Shown here: one piece after another, positions 31,739 through 41,823 of the stretch | Position numbering within the stretch: the first letter of the stretch is position 1 | Layout of the letters: the number at the start of each line of letters is the position of its first letter | Assembly: GCA_024695565.1 (NCBI GenBank) | Contig: JAILHX010000098.1 | Location: 1 to 41,921, forward strand | Length of the DNA stretch: 41,921 nt | From: Saccharofermentans sp. | GTDB taxonomy: Bacteria; Bacillota_A; Clostridia; Saccharofermentanales; Saccharofermentanaceae | Direction of reading: 5' to 3' | Notes under the pieces: model-generated | Seen by the model: only the letters and a program-made list of their open reading frames with translations | Databases searched by the model: none | Told to the model about the DNA's origin: nothing | Position numbers and translations under genes: made by a program

Positions 31739-32385
31739 ATTGCCAAAGCCAGTGTTCTTCTATACTTCGTAGCATCAAGCGGATGACAATCAGCTTCTTT
31801 AATTATCTTATCAGCAAGCTTATTCAGATCATTGATATCACCACTTATCAGTTCCAGCTCGAGCTCACATATCTCTTCAGTCTTTTGAGGATCGGAACCT
31901 CTTATCGTGCCATAGTCCATACAGGCTTCGATCCTGCTTTGATAATAATTGAGTTCAAATACAGTTCTGCAAAATGAATTGCAGCATATGACCTTAAGAT
32001 CATCATCTGTAAGCCCTTCAAATATTTCATCCAAATAACTTACAGGGTCTTCGCCTGAAGCCTTATTCTTAAATTCAGAGATAGAGAATAACCCCGTATC
32101 GCTTTTGACGTTCCATTCCATGCGCTGATGAAGACCGCCTGATACCTTGCCGCCGCATTTAACCGTGAACTCGTATTCGTCAATGCCAATAGCTGAATAA
32201 TGTCTTACTCTGACCATTCCGTCGCGACCGTTAAGAGTCAGGCTATTTGTATCAAGATATGAGTTTTCGAGATAAACAGGCGTAATATCGTCACAGATCT
32301 TACAGAGTTTCCGGAAAACATCAGACTCCGCAAACTTAAATAAGCTCTCTTTGTCCTTAAAACCCAGCTTAACTTCGGTCTCCAT
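31732..32385 (-). CDS. CYTH-domain protein (triphosphate tunnel metalloenzyme family)
   Basis: The 217-residue product starts with the ExExK signature (METEVKL; Glu2, Glu4, Lys6) of CYTH enzymes. Alternating charged tunnel residues follow: MVRVRHY, YEFTVKCGG, QRMEWNVK, RTVFELNYYQSRIEACMDYGTIRG, EICELELELISGD and a final KYRRTLAL. Bacterial CYTH proteins hydrolyse inorganic triphosphate, make cAMP, or act on thiamine triphosphate. This small solitary form is most like triphosphatases. It lies in the operon headed by the Gld-like ABC genes, 10 bases after the beta-propeller-like gene. A functional link to them is unproven. Confidence 0.85.
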   Translation of the reverse strand: METEVKLGFKDKESLFKFAESDVFRKLCKICDDITPVYLENSYLDTNSLTLNGRDGMVRVRHYSAIGIDEYEFTVKCGGKVSGGLHQRMEWNVKSDTGLFSISEFKNKASGEDPVSYLDEIFEGLTDDDLKVICCNSFCRTVFELNYYQSRIEACMDYGTIRGSDPQKTEEICELELELISGDINDLNKLADKIIKEADCHPLDATKYRRTLALAMG

Positions 32386-32395
32386 AAAAGAATCC

Positions 32396-33595
32396 TTAAT
32401 TAATAGTATGTACGCCGCTTGTTGATACTACGCAGAGTTTATTGCCCGAGATAAAATTCATTCTGATGATGTCTTCGTCAACTGCGAAGTCATCGATGAT
32501 AATGCCGGATGTGTTATAAATGAACACTCTTCTGTCTACGCTTATTGCATAGTAACTGTCGTTCTGGGCAACACAGATGATGTTTGAACCGATGTTCGAG
32601 TTATAGATAACGCTGTCATTCGAATTGATTATCGCGAGCTTATTAAGCTGATTGATGCCGTCAGAATAAGTAACAAACAGATTGCCGCTTACATTCTTAA
32701 CGTAACCGATAGCAGAGAAATCAAAATTCATCTGCGTAAGCGTATCGTCCTTAACTTCATAAAGTGCATTGGATGTAAAGCAGCAGAGCTTTTCTCCTAT
32801 AAAGCAGATGGAAGCAAAGATAACACTGTCATCTGTTGTGTATACGGCGTGGTCTTCAACTTCATATCCCTTATCCGTATTTTTGATCGAGAACACACGG
32901 ATATAAGGAACGATAACGGCACCGCTCGTATTGATGGTCGAAACTGCAAGGAGCGATGAATCCTTGTTAAAAGCACAGCAGATGGGAAATCCGGAGTTAT
33001 AAGAAGTCCATACTGCAAGTTCATTACCTTTGTCATCAAATATGGAAACTTCACCGAATGTATCGTCATTACCGCTGATAACAGCAATAAAACCGTCTTC
33101 TGACATCTGAACTGACTTAACAGGATCTGCCATAGGCTTTGTATACCAGACGCCATCCTTATCAAGTACTGTAAAGCTGTATCCGTCGCGGTCAAATACA
33201 GTTACAAAGTCTTCGAAAACCACACATTGAGGATTCTGATATGAGATGGACTGCGAGAAAACTTCAGAACCAGAGAGCGTCAGATAAGCGATTCGCTCAG
33301 ATGTAACCTTGATAACACCGTCCCCATAAGGATAGAGCTTCTGTGCTTCTGAGTACTCGCAGTTGAAGCCTCCCTGGGCAGAGAGCTTGATCTGGGCATC
33401 GGCTCCGGACATCGAGTCGATCTTCCTGGAAACAACAAAAATCAACGCAACGCTGATGATAAGAAGGGATGCAAAGATAGTAACCGCTATGGTTAATCCT
33501 CTTCTTATAGCCTTCTGTGAATAAGTTGCTTCACCGGAAGGTTTGGCGCTATTATTCTTAGTCTGTTTGTCCTTAGATTTAGCTTTGTTTTCCAT
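32396..33595 (-). CDS. Membrane-anchored beta-propeller-like protein (DUF5711-like)
   Basis: This 399-residue protein has a Lys-rich cytoplasmic N-terminus (1-32), one transmembrane helix (about 34-56) and an outer domain of repeated four-strand blades. Examples are GDGVIKVTSERIAYLTLSGSEVFS, DFVTVFDRDGYSFTVLDKDG, EDGFIAVISGNDDTFGEVSIFDDKGNELAVW, DSSLLAVSTINTSGAVIVPYIRVFSI and NDSYYAISVDRRVFIYNTSG. The pattern suits a DUF5711-type propeller, a call made from memory of the family. Start ATG 33595 lies one base after the DUF4340 gene's stop (TAA-G-ATG). A longer frame to 33652 overlaps that gene and is rejected. It probably works with the preceding GldG- and DUF4340-type membrane proteins. Confidence 0.65.
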   Translation of the reverse strand: MENKAKSKDKQTKNNSAKPSGEATYSQKAIRRGLTIAVTIFASLLIISVALIFVVSRKIDSMSGADAQIKLSAQGGFNCEYSEAQKLYPYGDGVIKVTSERIAYLTLSGSEVFSQSISYQNPQCVVFEDFVTVFDRDGYSFTVLDKDGVWYTKPMADPVKSVQMSEDGFIAVISGNDDTFGEVSIFDDKGNELAVWTSYNSGFPICCAFNKDSSLLAVSTINTSGAVIVPYIRVFSIKNTDKGYEVEDHAVYTTDDSVIFASICFIGEKLCCFTSNALYEVKDDTLTQMNFDFSAIGYVKNVSGNLFVTYSDGINQLNKLAIINSNDSVIYNSNIGSNIICVAQNDSYYAISVDRRVFIYNTSGIIIDDFAVDEDIIRMNFISGNKLCVVSTSGVHTIN

Positions 33596-33596
33596 C

Positions 33597-35087
33597 TTAA
33601 TTTTCAGTAGGTATCTCGTATATTCCGTTTGAGTTATTTGTAATCGCTTCACTTAACAGCTCATAAGCGCTCCAGAAGCCGTAGTTATATGTATCAAGAC
33701 CGCCGTTATAGAAGATCTCATTCGTATAAACATAGAATGAAGTGAACTCTCCGTTCTTGAACACATAGAAGGAATCAGCATCTCTGGTATAGAACTCATA
33801 AACAGTTGAAGTGAATCCGTTATCAATAAATTCCAATGTTATTACAGGACCTGCGGATGTATCTACAACTGCATCCGGCTCTGAACCTGCAATCTTGATG
33901 CAGGCAATGCTCTCAAAGAGGATCGAACAGAATGATCTTCCCGATGAATCAATGATCTTTGCATTACGTCCGTCAAGTTCAACCGTTGATCTGTCGGATG
34001 TGATTGACTCACCGTCAGGTACATAGAGAGTAAACTTGAACGACTGGTCTCCGTAGGTACAGTTGATCGTGGAAATGTCCTTAGCATAGCAATAGCATAC
34101 ATAAGGATCGATCAGGACCGTTTCCTGGAGATCGAGATTATCGATCTGATATGTGGAGATCATGAAGTAATTCTCCATGCCTGCAACATAACCATAGTAA
34201 TAACCGCTTAATTCCCTGCTTAAGAAGAGCTCGGTCTTGTCTCCGCTGTTTGATGTGAGAACAAAATGATATGTAGGATCATCAAGTCCGTACTTGGAAA
34301 GTTCATCAGGAGCGATAGCCACATATTCAGATATCTCAAGATCAACTATCGAATCGATCATCGTGCAGAAATAGCCGCTGGATGAATGAACATAAGGCTT
34401 ATAAAACTCAAATGAAGCAACTCCATTGCTGTTCAGGATAACGTTGGCATCAAGAGACAGACCGTCAGTCTTTCTGTCAAAATGTACCGTTGCAAGATCA
34501 GCATAATCAATGCGGAGCGCTGTTGAATCGAGGAAATCAATACCTGTCTTTGCTGCAAGATCATACTTGAAGACATTAACGGTATAAATGTCAGGAGAAC
34601 CGGCAACAAACATATAACAATACTGTCCGTCAGGAGATCTGTTGCCGAGATAGATCGTCGTAACACTGCCGCTGACAGTTGTTATAGAGATCGTATACCT
34701 GGGATTATCGAGTCCGTATTCAGAGTAGTTGCCGGCAGAAGAGACTTTGGCATTGCAGGTATATGAGATCAGATAAGAGATATAGTCGTTGAGTTTTGTC
34801 TGCGAATACTTCTGACCTTCAACTGCATCATCACCCTTATATTCGAATGTAATCGAATCATCAGCTGCGACAGAGCAATTAACCAAAGAAGTAAACTTTG
34901 TCTCGCTGTTATAAACGGACACTGAAGAAACATCCGAATAATTGAAGAAAACAACATCGATATAGCCCTGTGATGTCTCTGTCACCTGAGAATCCTTAAT
35001 ATTCGCAGCGACATAGTATATGACCACACCGATGATCAGTACGATCAATATTATGAATGGAACAATAAGATTCTTAACGGACTTCAT
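33597..35087 (-). CDS. DUF4340-domain membrane protein with duplicated domain
   Basis: The 496-residue protein has an N-terminal transmembrane anchor (about 7-27) and a large outer part. Two DUF4340-type units are recognisable by YGLDNPRYTISI at 124-135 and YGLDDPTYHFVL at 266-277. Each is followed by a strand ending in FLSR or YLGNR and then a YMFVAG or YGYVAG turn. DUF4340 proteins are usually encoded beside GldG-like ABC accessory proteins, as here (3 bases from the GldG-like gene). Their function is unknown. It likely forms an extracytoplasmic complex with the GldG-like protein. Confidence 0.8.
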   Translation of the reverse strand: MKSVKNLIVPFIILIVLIIGVVIYYVAANIKDSQVTETSQGYIDVVFFNYSDVSSVSVYNSETKFTSLVNCSVAADDSITFEYKGDDAVEGQKYSQTKLNDYISYLISYTCNAKVSSAGNYSEYGLDNPRYTISITTVSGSVTTIYLGNRSPDGQYCYMFVAGSPDIYTVNVFKYDLAAKTGIDFLDSTALRIDYADLATVHFDRKTDGLSLDANVILNSNGVASFEFYKPYVHSSSGYFCTMIDSIVDLEISEYVAIAPDELSKYGLDDPTYHFVLTSNSGDKTELFLSRELSGYYYGYVAGMENYFMISTYQIDNLDLQETVLIDPYVCYCYAKDISTINCTYGDQSFKFTLYVPDGESITSDRSTVELDGRNAKIIDSSGRSFCSILFESIACIKIAGSEPDAVVDTSAGPVITLEFIDNGFTSTVYEFYTRDADSFYVFKNGEFTSFYVYTNEIFYNGGLDTYNYGFWSAYELLSEAITNNSNGIYEIPTEN

Positions 35088-35090
35088 ATA

Positions 35091-36590
35091 TCAGAGATTC
35101 TTCCTCTTCGAATAAACTAATACTGCCATGCTGATCAGGATGACCGGTATTACTATCATGAATACAATAAGCATTAAAGTTGATACTGATGTAGTTGACT
35201 TGGTAGTATCAAGTGAGTAATTGTCGACATTCTTTGTCGCGATATTCAGATGATTACCGATCTTGCCGCCTAATAGTTCTCTTACACATGATCTGAAGAA
35301 ATCCACGTTCTCGTGGTTAAGACCATATGAATTCATAAATGCGTCAGATGTGAAGTTCAATGTTCCGAAAACAAATACTTCGGCAGAATCCTCTCCGTCA
35401 CCTGTCGAATACATGGCTACATTGTATTTGCCCACACTACCTGAACCTTCAAGAATTGTTCCGTCCTCAGTTACTTCATGAGTAGAAGCGTTTTCGCTGG
35501 TCTGAAGAACGGGAGACGTCTTGTAAAAGCCGATCGAAGAATCGGGTGAAGTTACGGATCTTGCATAAGTACAGCTCAGATAAGGGATCGAAGCATAGCT
35601 TGTAAAATCACCTGCAGCAACAACAGTGGAATCGACAGCTACACCACTGTGCTGATAACCCGGATCGTTCTCATATATAAGCAGAGGATCGATATTGAGG
35701 TTCATCTGGTTAAGGAGCTTATTGAGTCTGTCAAAACTCTCATTAACGTTAGAGGAACTGTAATCAACAGCAACAAACATCTTGCCGCCTTTGCTCAGAT
35801 ATTCACTCATCGCAACATACATTCTCTCTGAAATATCATTGTTTGCACCATTGATGATGAGCAGGTCGCAGTCTTCCGGGATCGTAAAATTGTCAGATGC
35901 GGGAAGTTCGGTTACTTCAACAGACATAGCTTCGAGAACTTTTGTCAGATTGACATTGCCTGCTTCCTTAAGACCTGTAACGATATATGCGTTGCAGATG
36001 TTGCCTGAAGTCAGGTTGTACATTGTATTGGTAAATGTAAACTCCGTGTTGTTACCGTCAATATAGTAATAACCCGTAGAATAGTAAGTGTTCAGGTCGT
36101 ATGAATAGCAGTCGATCGGTTCAATTACCTTGATCATTCCGTTGTAAGATACAACAAAGCATCCGACCTTATTACCGAGATCATAGGAATTTGAAGGGTC
36201 AAGAGTGCTGATGACCGCAGGATGCTCAGTAGGATCAACATACTCCAAAGTGATCTTGCCGCCTGACTTCTTTACATAGTCATCAAGCAGAGGAATGATG
36301 TACTGATATTCTGTTGAAGCAACATTATCAGGACGGTTAAAAAGACCAACGATCTTAATGTTCGTACCCTCAGGAAGACTGTCCAGATACTCCTGTGTCT
36401 CTGAAGATATCGTGTTGTTAAAAGAATCAGAAAAATCGAATGTAAGAGGCTTGCCCAGGACCTTGTCAAAAAGGAAGTTGACCAGAAGGATAATCGCAGC
36501 AAGCAGAACTACGGAGAAGATAGAGAAAAGCTTAAGCTTATCCGCTCTTTCGTCTGTCTGATTATTGTCTTTGATGATTTCTTTACTCAT
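35091..36590 (-). CDS. GldG-like ABC-associated membrane protein
   Basis: This 499-residue protein has a transmembrane helix near 20-42, a long extracytoplasmic region and a C-terminal helix at about 473-494, ending in KRKNL. The outer domain matches the GldG/IFT52-like pattern: ISSETQEYLDSLPEGTNIKIVGLF, YQYIIPLLDDYVKKSGGKITLEYVDPTEHP, DCDLLIINGANNDISERMYVAMSEYLSKGGKMFVAVDYSS and LNQMNLNIDPLLIYEN. In Bacteroidota GldA, GldF and GldG form an ABC complex tied to gliding; in Clostridia the role is unknown. It is 20 bases downstream of the ABC-2 permease and 3 bases upstream of the DUF4340 gene, so all act together by context. Confidence 0.85.
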   Translation of the reverse strand: MSKEIIKDNNQTDERADKLKLFSIFSVVLLAAIILLVNFLFDKVLGKPLTFDFSDSFNNTISSETQEYLDSLPEGTNIKIVGLFNRPDNVASTEYQYIIPLLDDYVKKSGGKITLEYVDPTEHPAVISTLDPSNSYDLGNKVGCFVVSYNGMIKVIEPIDCYSYDLNTYYSTGYYYIDGNNTEFTFTNTMYNLTSGNICNAYIVTGLKEAGNVNLTKVLEAMSVEVTELPASDNFTIPEDCDLLIINGANNDISERMYVAMSEYLSKGGKMFVAVDYSSSNVNESFDRLNKLLNQMNLNIDPLLIYENDPGYQHSGVAVDSTVVAAGDFTSYASIPYLSCTYARSVTSPDSSIGFYKTSPVLQTSENASTHEVTEDGTILEGSGSVGKYNVAMYSTGDGEDSAEVFVFGTLNFTSDAFMNSYGLNHENVDFFRSCVRELLGGKIGNHLNIATKNVDNYSLDTTKSTTSVSTLMLIVFMIVIPVILISMAVLVYSKRKNL

Positions 36591-36610
36591 AGCAAATCCT
36601 TTAACCTCCG

Positions 36611-37378
36611 TTAAGCCTGACTCCAGCGCTTCTTTTCGAGGACCCTGTAAGACATATAGAGGAACAGGATGCCGATGGAAACGAGGAAGATAAGTGCGGA
36701 CACGGAGAAAATTCCAAGACGGAAATCTTGTGTCTTTGCAAAAGGATCAAGCCAGGAAATAGCGCTCTTGACTGCACTTCCGAATGAGGCAGCCTTATCC
36801 GAGCTTAGTCCTAATGTGGTAGAAACAGCTGTACAGGCAGTGCCTGCATAATAAGCAATGTTTGAGATGAGCTGTGTGATGAGGATCATGATGAATGCAA
36901 CGATCGCAGATACAATCTGACTGTCAGTAATAGCCGAAGCAAAAAGTCCGATCGAGATAAACATGAATGCCATGAAGAAGAATACGATCATTGTTCCCAA
37001 AGCACCAACTCCGAAAACGCCGCCGCAGGCAACAGTCACGACAGCGTGAACGATCACGTTGATAAACATAACCGCATAAAGAGCAAAAGCGGCGAGGACC
37101 TTACCTGCAACAACCGAGAAAAGGCTGACAGGTGTCGTGTAATAGAGAATATCCGTTCCCCTCTTCTTATCTTCAGCAAAAAGACCCATCGTGATGATAG
37201 GAACTATAATAACGAAGAAAGAACGGAGTGAGATAACTTCGCTTCCGATATTTACGCTGCCTTCTGCAAACATCGAATAGAAAATAAAACCTGACAGGAA
37301 TGAGAATATTGAGATAGCCACATATCCTACAGGAGATCTGAAATAGGATAAAAACTCCCTTTTAAATATCGCCAGCAT
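36611..37378 (-). CDS. ABC-2 type permease (GldF-like)
   Basis: This 255-residue integral membrane protein has about six helices. The N-terminus MLAIFKREFLSYFRSPVGYVAISIFSFLSGFIFYSMF is the typical ABC-2/GldF start. The RSFFVIIVPIITMGLFAEDKKRGTDILYYTTPVS segment is the conserved coupling region. The protein should form the membrane channel for the ATPase encoded just upstream: its ATG shares one base with the ATPase stop (TGATG). The cargo is unknown. Confidence 0.88.
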   Translation of the reverse strand: MLAIFKREFLSYFRSPVGYVAISIFSFLSGFIFYSMFAEGSVNIGSEVISLRSFFVIIVPIITMGLFAEDKKRGTDILYYTTPVSLFSVVAGKVLAAFALYAVMFINVIVHAVVTVACGGVFGVGALGTMIVFFFMAFMFISIGLFASAITDSQIVSAIVAFIMILITQLISNIAYYAGTACTAVSTTLGLSSDKAASFGSAVKSAISWLDPFAKTQDFRLGIFSVSALIFLVSIGILFLYMSYRVLEKKRWSQA

Positions 37379-38328
37379 CAGTTAACTCTCCTTTTCCCTG
37401 CAGTAATGTTAAGGAAGACTTCCTCGAGAGTAGGCTCAACCGAGCGGATCTCAAGGATCGGCCAACCGTTCTGTGCCATCATATTGAAGATAGCAACTCT
37501 TACTTCAGTTGCGTTATTAGCCAATACATTGATCTCTAATTCATTGATCTTGGAATCAGTAACTCTGGGAGTTACCTGTCCTACGCCCTTGACTGTGCGG
37601 ATCGCATTGAGGCACTCTTTGGTAGGTCCGACATAAGTCATGGAAAGCTTTGTCTGGCCGGAAAGCCTCTTTGAGAGGTCTGTAATCGTATCAATGGCAG
37701 CAACCTTACCGCGATTGATGATAACGACTCTGTCAGCGATCTCCTGGATCTCAGACAGGATATGTGAGCTGATAATGATCGAATGTGATTTGGAAAGAGA
37801 CTTGATAAGTTTCCTGATCTCAATGATCTGATTAGGATCGAGACCTACTGTAGGCTCATCAAGGATCAGGATCGAAGGATTGCCGACCATGGCCTGGGCA
37901 ATGCCTACACGCTGCTTATAACCCTTGGAGAGGTTTCCGATCAGTCTGTTGTAAACATCATTTATCTTAACGAGTGATACGATCCTGTCGAGCTGATCCT
38001 TACGTTTCTCCTTCGGAACACCCTTGAGCTCGCAGATAAAAGTCAGATACTCGCGCACTGTCATATCCATATAAAGCGGGGGATTCTCAGGGAGATAACC
38101 GATCTCTTTCTTTGCAAGTTCAGGTTCTTCCAAAATATCATGTCCGTTAACCTTAACGGTTCCGGATGTAGATGACAGATATCCTGTGATTATATTCATT
38201 GTGGTTGTCTTACCGGCGCCGTTGGGTCCCAAGAAGCCCAATATCTCGTCGTCATTTACAGTGAATGAGATACCGTTTACGGCCTTTTTGTCGCCATATC
38301 TCTTCACAAGATTGTTAATCTCAATCAT
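37378..38328 (-). CDS. ABC transporter ATP-binding protein (GldA-like)
   Basis: The 316-residue ATPase has Walker A GPNGAGKT (34-41), the Q-loop region in GYLPENPPLYMDMTV, signature LSKGYKQRVGIAQAM (133-147), Walker B ILILDEP (153-159) and a switch His in IIISSHILSEIQ. A C-terminal extension of about 90 residues (RLSGQTKLSMTYVG to PTLEEVFLNITAGKRR) is usual for ABC-2 exporters. It is the first gene of the long minus-strand operon, has GGAGGT before its ATG and an extended -10 promoter upstream. With the permease and GldG-like protein it forms a Gld-type exporter module. Confidence 0.92.
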   Translation of the reverse strand: MIEINNLVKRYGDKKAVNGISFTVNDDEILGFLGPNGAGKTTTMNIITGYLSSTSGTVKVNGHDILEEPELAKKEIGYLPENPPLYMDMTVREYLTFICELKGVPKEKRKDQLDRIVSLVKINDVYNRLIGNLSKGYKQRVGIAQAMVGNPSILILDEPTVGLDPNQIIEIRKLIKSLSKSHSIIISSHILSEIQEIADRVVIINRGKVAAIDTITDLSKRLSGQTKLSMTYVGPTKECLNAIRTVKGVGQVTPRVTDSKINELEINVLANNATEVRVAIFNMMAQNGWPILEIRSVEPTLEEVFLNITAGKRRVN

Positions 38329-38360
38329 TGTTACCTCCAGATAAGTACATACAATACCCC

Positions 38361-38369
38361 ATTATAACA
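38361..38369 (-). promoter_or_regulatory. Extended -10 promoter of the Gld-like operon
   Basis: On the minus strand the sequence TGTTATAAT (TG-n-TATAAT) lies about 30 bases before the ATPase ATG. The -35 position is a T-tract without a good hexamer, as expected for an extended -10 promoter. No terminator of the thioesterase gene precedes it in 38329-38417. Confidence 0.6.
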
Positions 38370-38417
38370 AAGTAAGAAAAGTAAAAAAATATTAATTGGA
38401 CAAAATAAGAGGCAATA

Positions 38418-39188
38418 TCAGGCCTGTCTTAAGGTAAATTCAACGGCGAACACCTTGGTATCGATGTTCTTGTATCCGAAAACACTGACCTTATTGTCAT
38501 TGGCGCTGATAAAGAGCTCAACCTTCTCCCCTGCCTTAACCTCGTTATTGTAATTGATGATGAGGTCCTCGATCAGGGTAACGTCATAGCCGTTCTTAAA
38601 CAGTGCATCATAAGCCCAGGCTGTATAACGGGAATTGTTGACATGTCTGTTGCGGTCAAGTTCGTTATAGTCAGCATATTTGATTATTACGGGCTTTTCA
38701 GTCTCACCGGCTATATCGATCCTGGCGGGAAATCTTAACTTGGGGCAGTTCTCACCGAACACCAGTCTCGGATCCTGAATTCCTGCAGGCGGCAGATCAG
38801 TTCTCTTAGATGCTATTACGGGTCTGTGGGTATTCCAGTCAGCAAGTATCCATGTGGATGTTGCCTGACCGATAAGCTTACCTGCCGAGTCATAGATCTC
38901 GAAATCACGGCCGTAATAGAACTTATCCAGTTCAGTCGACCAGGTCCTGATACGGAAAGTATCATGCCAGGACGGAAGATCCGTAATATGAAGTCTCATT
39001 TTGAGGATGATCCAGCAGATATCGTGATCTTTCAAGAAATCAGTACCGTAACCGACAGAATTGGAACTTCTCTCAGCTGCTTCCTGAAGATCACCGATCA
39101 GCGAGGAACAATATAATTTATCGCCAATCCCGCATTCAGTGGCTTTGCAGTAGACGTCAACATCCGTATATTTACTAAACTCAGGCAT
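38418..39188 (-). CDS. Acyl-ACP thioesterase (FatA/FatB family)
   Basis: This 256-residue double-hotdog thioesterase releases fatty acids from acyl carrier protein. The N-terminal hotdog shows CSSLIGDLQEAAERSSNSVGYGTDFL and WIILKMRLHITDLPSWHDTFRIRTW. The C-terminal one carries the catalytic region LDRNRHVNNSRYTAWAYD with Asp178, Asn180 and His182, matching the plant-type Asp/Asn/His set as I recall it. Bacterial members occur in anaerobic Bacillota and set chain length of free or membrane fatty acids. The start overlaps the upstream membrane-protein gene by 8 bases (ATGCCTGA), so the two are translated together. Confidence 0.9.
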   Translation of the reverse strand: MPEFSKYTDVDVYCKATECGIGDKLYCSSLIGDLQEAAERSSNSVGYGTDFLKDHDICWIILKMRLHITDLPSWHDTFRIRTWSTELDKFYYGRDFEIYDSAGKLIGQATSTWILADWNTHRPVIASKRTDLPPAGIQDPRLVFGENCPKLRFPARIDIAGETEKPVIIKYADYNELDRNRHVNNSRYTAWAYDALFKNGYDVTLIEDLIINYNNEVKAGEKVELFISANDNKVSVFGYKNIDTKVFAVEFTLRQA

Positions 39189-39747
39189 CTGAAGTTTCCT
39201 TAGGCATAGCCATCTGAACTGTGGCTCTGGGATTATAACGCCTGAATACCTTATACATCTCAGGCTTGAAGATAAAAACTACAGCGTAAGTACGTCCTTC
39301 GTGATTGACATAGCAATACCAATACTTATCTTCGATCGGGAAATTCATAAGATCCGTAAGTCTTACTATAAAATTTGCATTGCTGCAGTCTCTGGAATAT
39401 CTGTCAGAAGTAACAGGTCCTATGAATTCACACTCTTTGAGGGAGAAGCAGATAAGCTCTTCACGCTTATCTTTGCCCGATATTACTGCGCAGTCGAAAA
39501 CATCATTGGATATCTCGAGCTCATATTCCTTATGCTGGTGCTTAAGAAACCAGAACAGACCGAAGCCCAAAAGCACTGCAAAGAAGCTGGTAACAACGAA
39601 TACTGCTCCGCCCCAGATCATATAAGGAACAATAAGGATCAGGCCAATAAGTAAGATACACAATACTATTGAAGTGATTGTAAAAATAACCCCATTTATC
39701 CCGTTCTTGCGAACAACCAATGATTCAATAAAACTGTCTTGTAACAT
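39181..39747 (-). CDS. Membrane protein of unknown function, two-helix plus soluble domain
   Basis: The 188-residue product has two adjacent hydrophobic segments (about 19-40 and 44-67: VIFTITSIVLCILLIGLILIV and GGAVFVVTSFFAVLLGFGLFWF). A cytosolic domain follows with YELEISNDVFDCAVISGKDKREEL and ending in NHEGRTYAVVFIFKPEMYKVFRRYNPRA. The layout resembles YcxB-like or other PH-like membrane proteins, but I do not recognise a specific family. Its 8-base overlap with the thioesterase gene suggests a shared lipid- or envelope-related role. GAGGTG precedes the ATG, and a promoter lies just upstream. Confidence 0.6.
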   Translation of the reverse strand: MLQDSFIESLVVRKNGINGVIFTITSIVLCILLIGLILIVPYMIWGGAVFVVTSFFAVLLGFGLFWFLKHQHKEYELEISNDVFDCAVISGKDKREELICFSLKECEFIGPVTSDRYSRDCSNANFIVRLTDLMNFPIEDKYWYCYVNHEGRTYAVVFIFKPEMYKVFRRYNPRATVQMAMPKETSDA

Positions 39748-39768
39748 GATTCACCTCAAACAGTGATT

Positions 39769-39798
39769 ATTCTATCACAAATACTGTCAGGCGTTCAA
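39769..39798 (-). promoter_or_regulatory. Promoter of the membrane protein-thioesterase pair
   Basis: On the minus strand TTGAAC (plus 39793-39798) and TAGAAT (plus 39769-39774) are 18 bases apart. A GTGAT-N6-ATCAC inverted repeat (plus 39763-39778) lies across the -10, a likely place for repressor binding. It sits immediately downstream of the groEL terminator, so this is a separate transcription unit. Confidence 0.6.
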
Positions 39799-39805
39799 AA
39801 CTTAT

Positions 39806-39837
39806 AAAAAAGAGACCGCCAAATAATTGACGGTCTC
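39806..39837 (-). terminator. Intrinsic terminator of groES-groEL
   Basis: On the minus strand GAGACCGTC and GGCGGTCTC form a 9-pair stem with one G-U pair and an 8-base AT-rich loop, followed by six T (plus 39806-39811). It lies 24 bases after the groEL stop. Confidence 0.9.
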
Positions 39838-39860
39838 CTGATCTATCAGCTTAACCCGAA

Positions 39861-41504
<1,644 letters not shown>

Positions 41505-41792
41505 TTAGTCTTCAACAATTGCAGCGATATCATCCTGACGAACGATGATGTATTCCTCACCGTCGAGCTTAACGTTTGTGCCTGCATAATCACGGATGAT
41601 AACCTTCTCGCCGACTTTGACTTCCATCTTGATCTCGTTGCCGTCAACGATTCCGCCGGGACCAACGGCGATGATCTCTGCGATCTGAGGCTTCTGCTGA
41701 GCACCGGAGGACAAAATGATGCCGCTCTTGGTTGTCTCTTCTGCCTGAAGTTTCTTAACTACTACCTTATCTGCTAAGGGCTTAATTGTCAT
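41505..41792 (-). CDS. groES: 10 kDa co-chaperonin GroES
   Basis: The 95-residue heptameric lid of GroEL shows MTIKPLADKVVVKKL, the mobile loop EETTKSGIILSSGAQQKPQIAEIIAVGPG, and the C-terminal VKLDGEEYIIVRQDDIAAIVED. All are standard. ATG 41792 follows GGAGGTC at good spacing. A longer frame to 41843 would run into the CIRCE element and is rejected. It is the first gene of the HrcA-controlled operon. Confidence 0.97.
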   Translation of the reverse strand: MTIKPLADKVVVKKLQAEETTKSGIILSSGAQQKPQIAEIIAVGPGGIVDGNEIKMEVKVGEKVIIRDYAGTNVKLDGEEYIIVRQDDIAAIVED

Positions 41793-41823
41793 AAAAAAGA
41801 CCTCCAATACTGTGAAATTGCGA

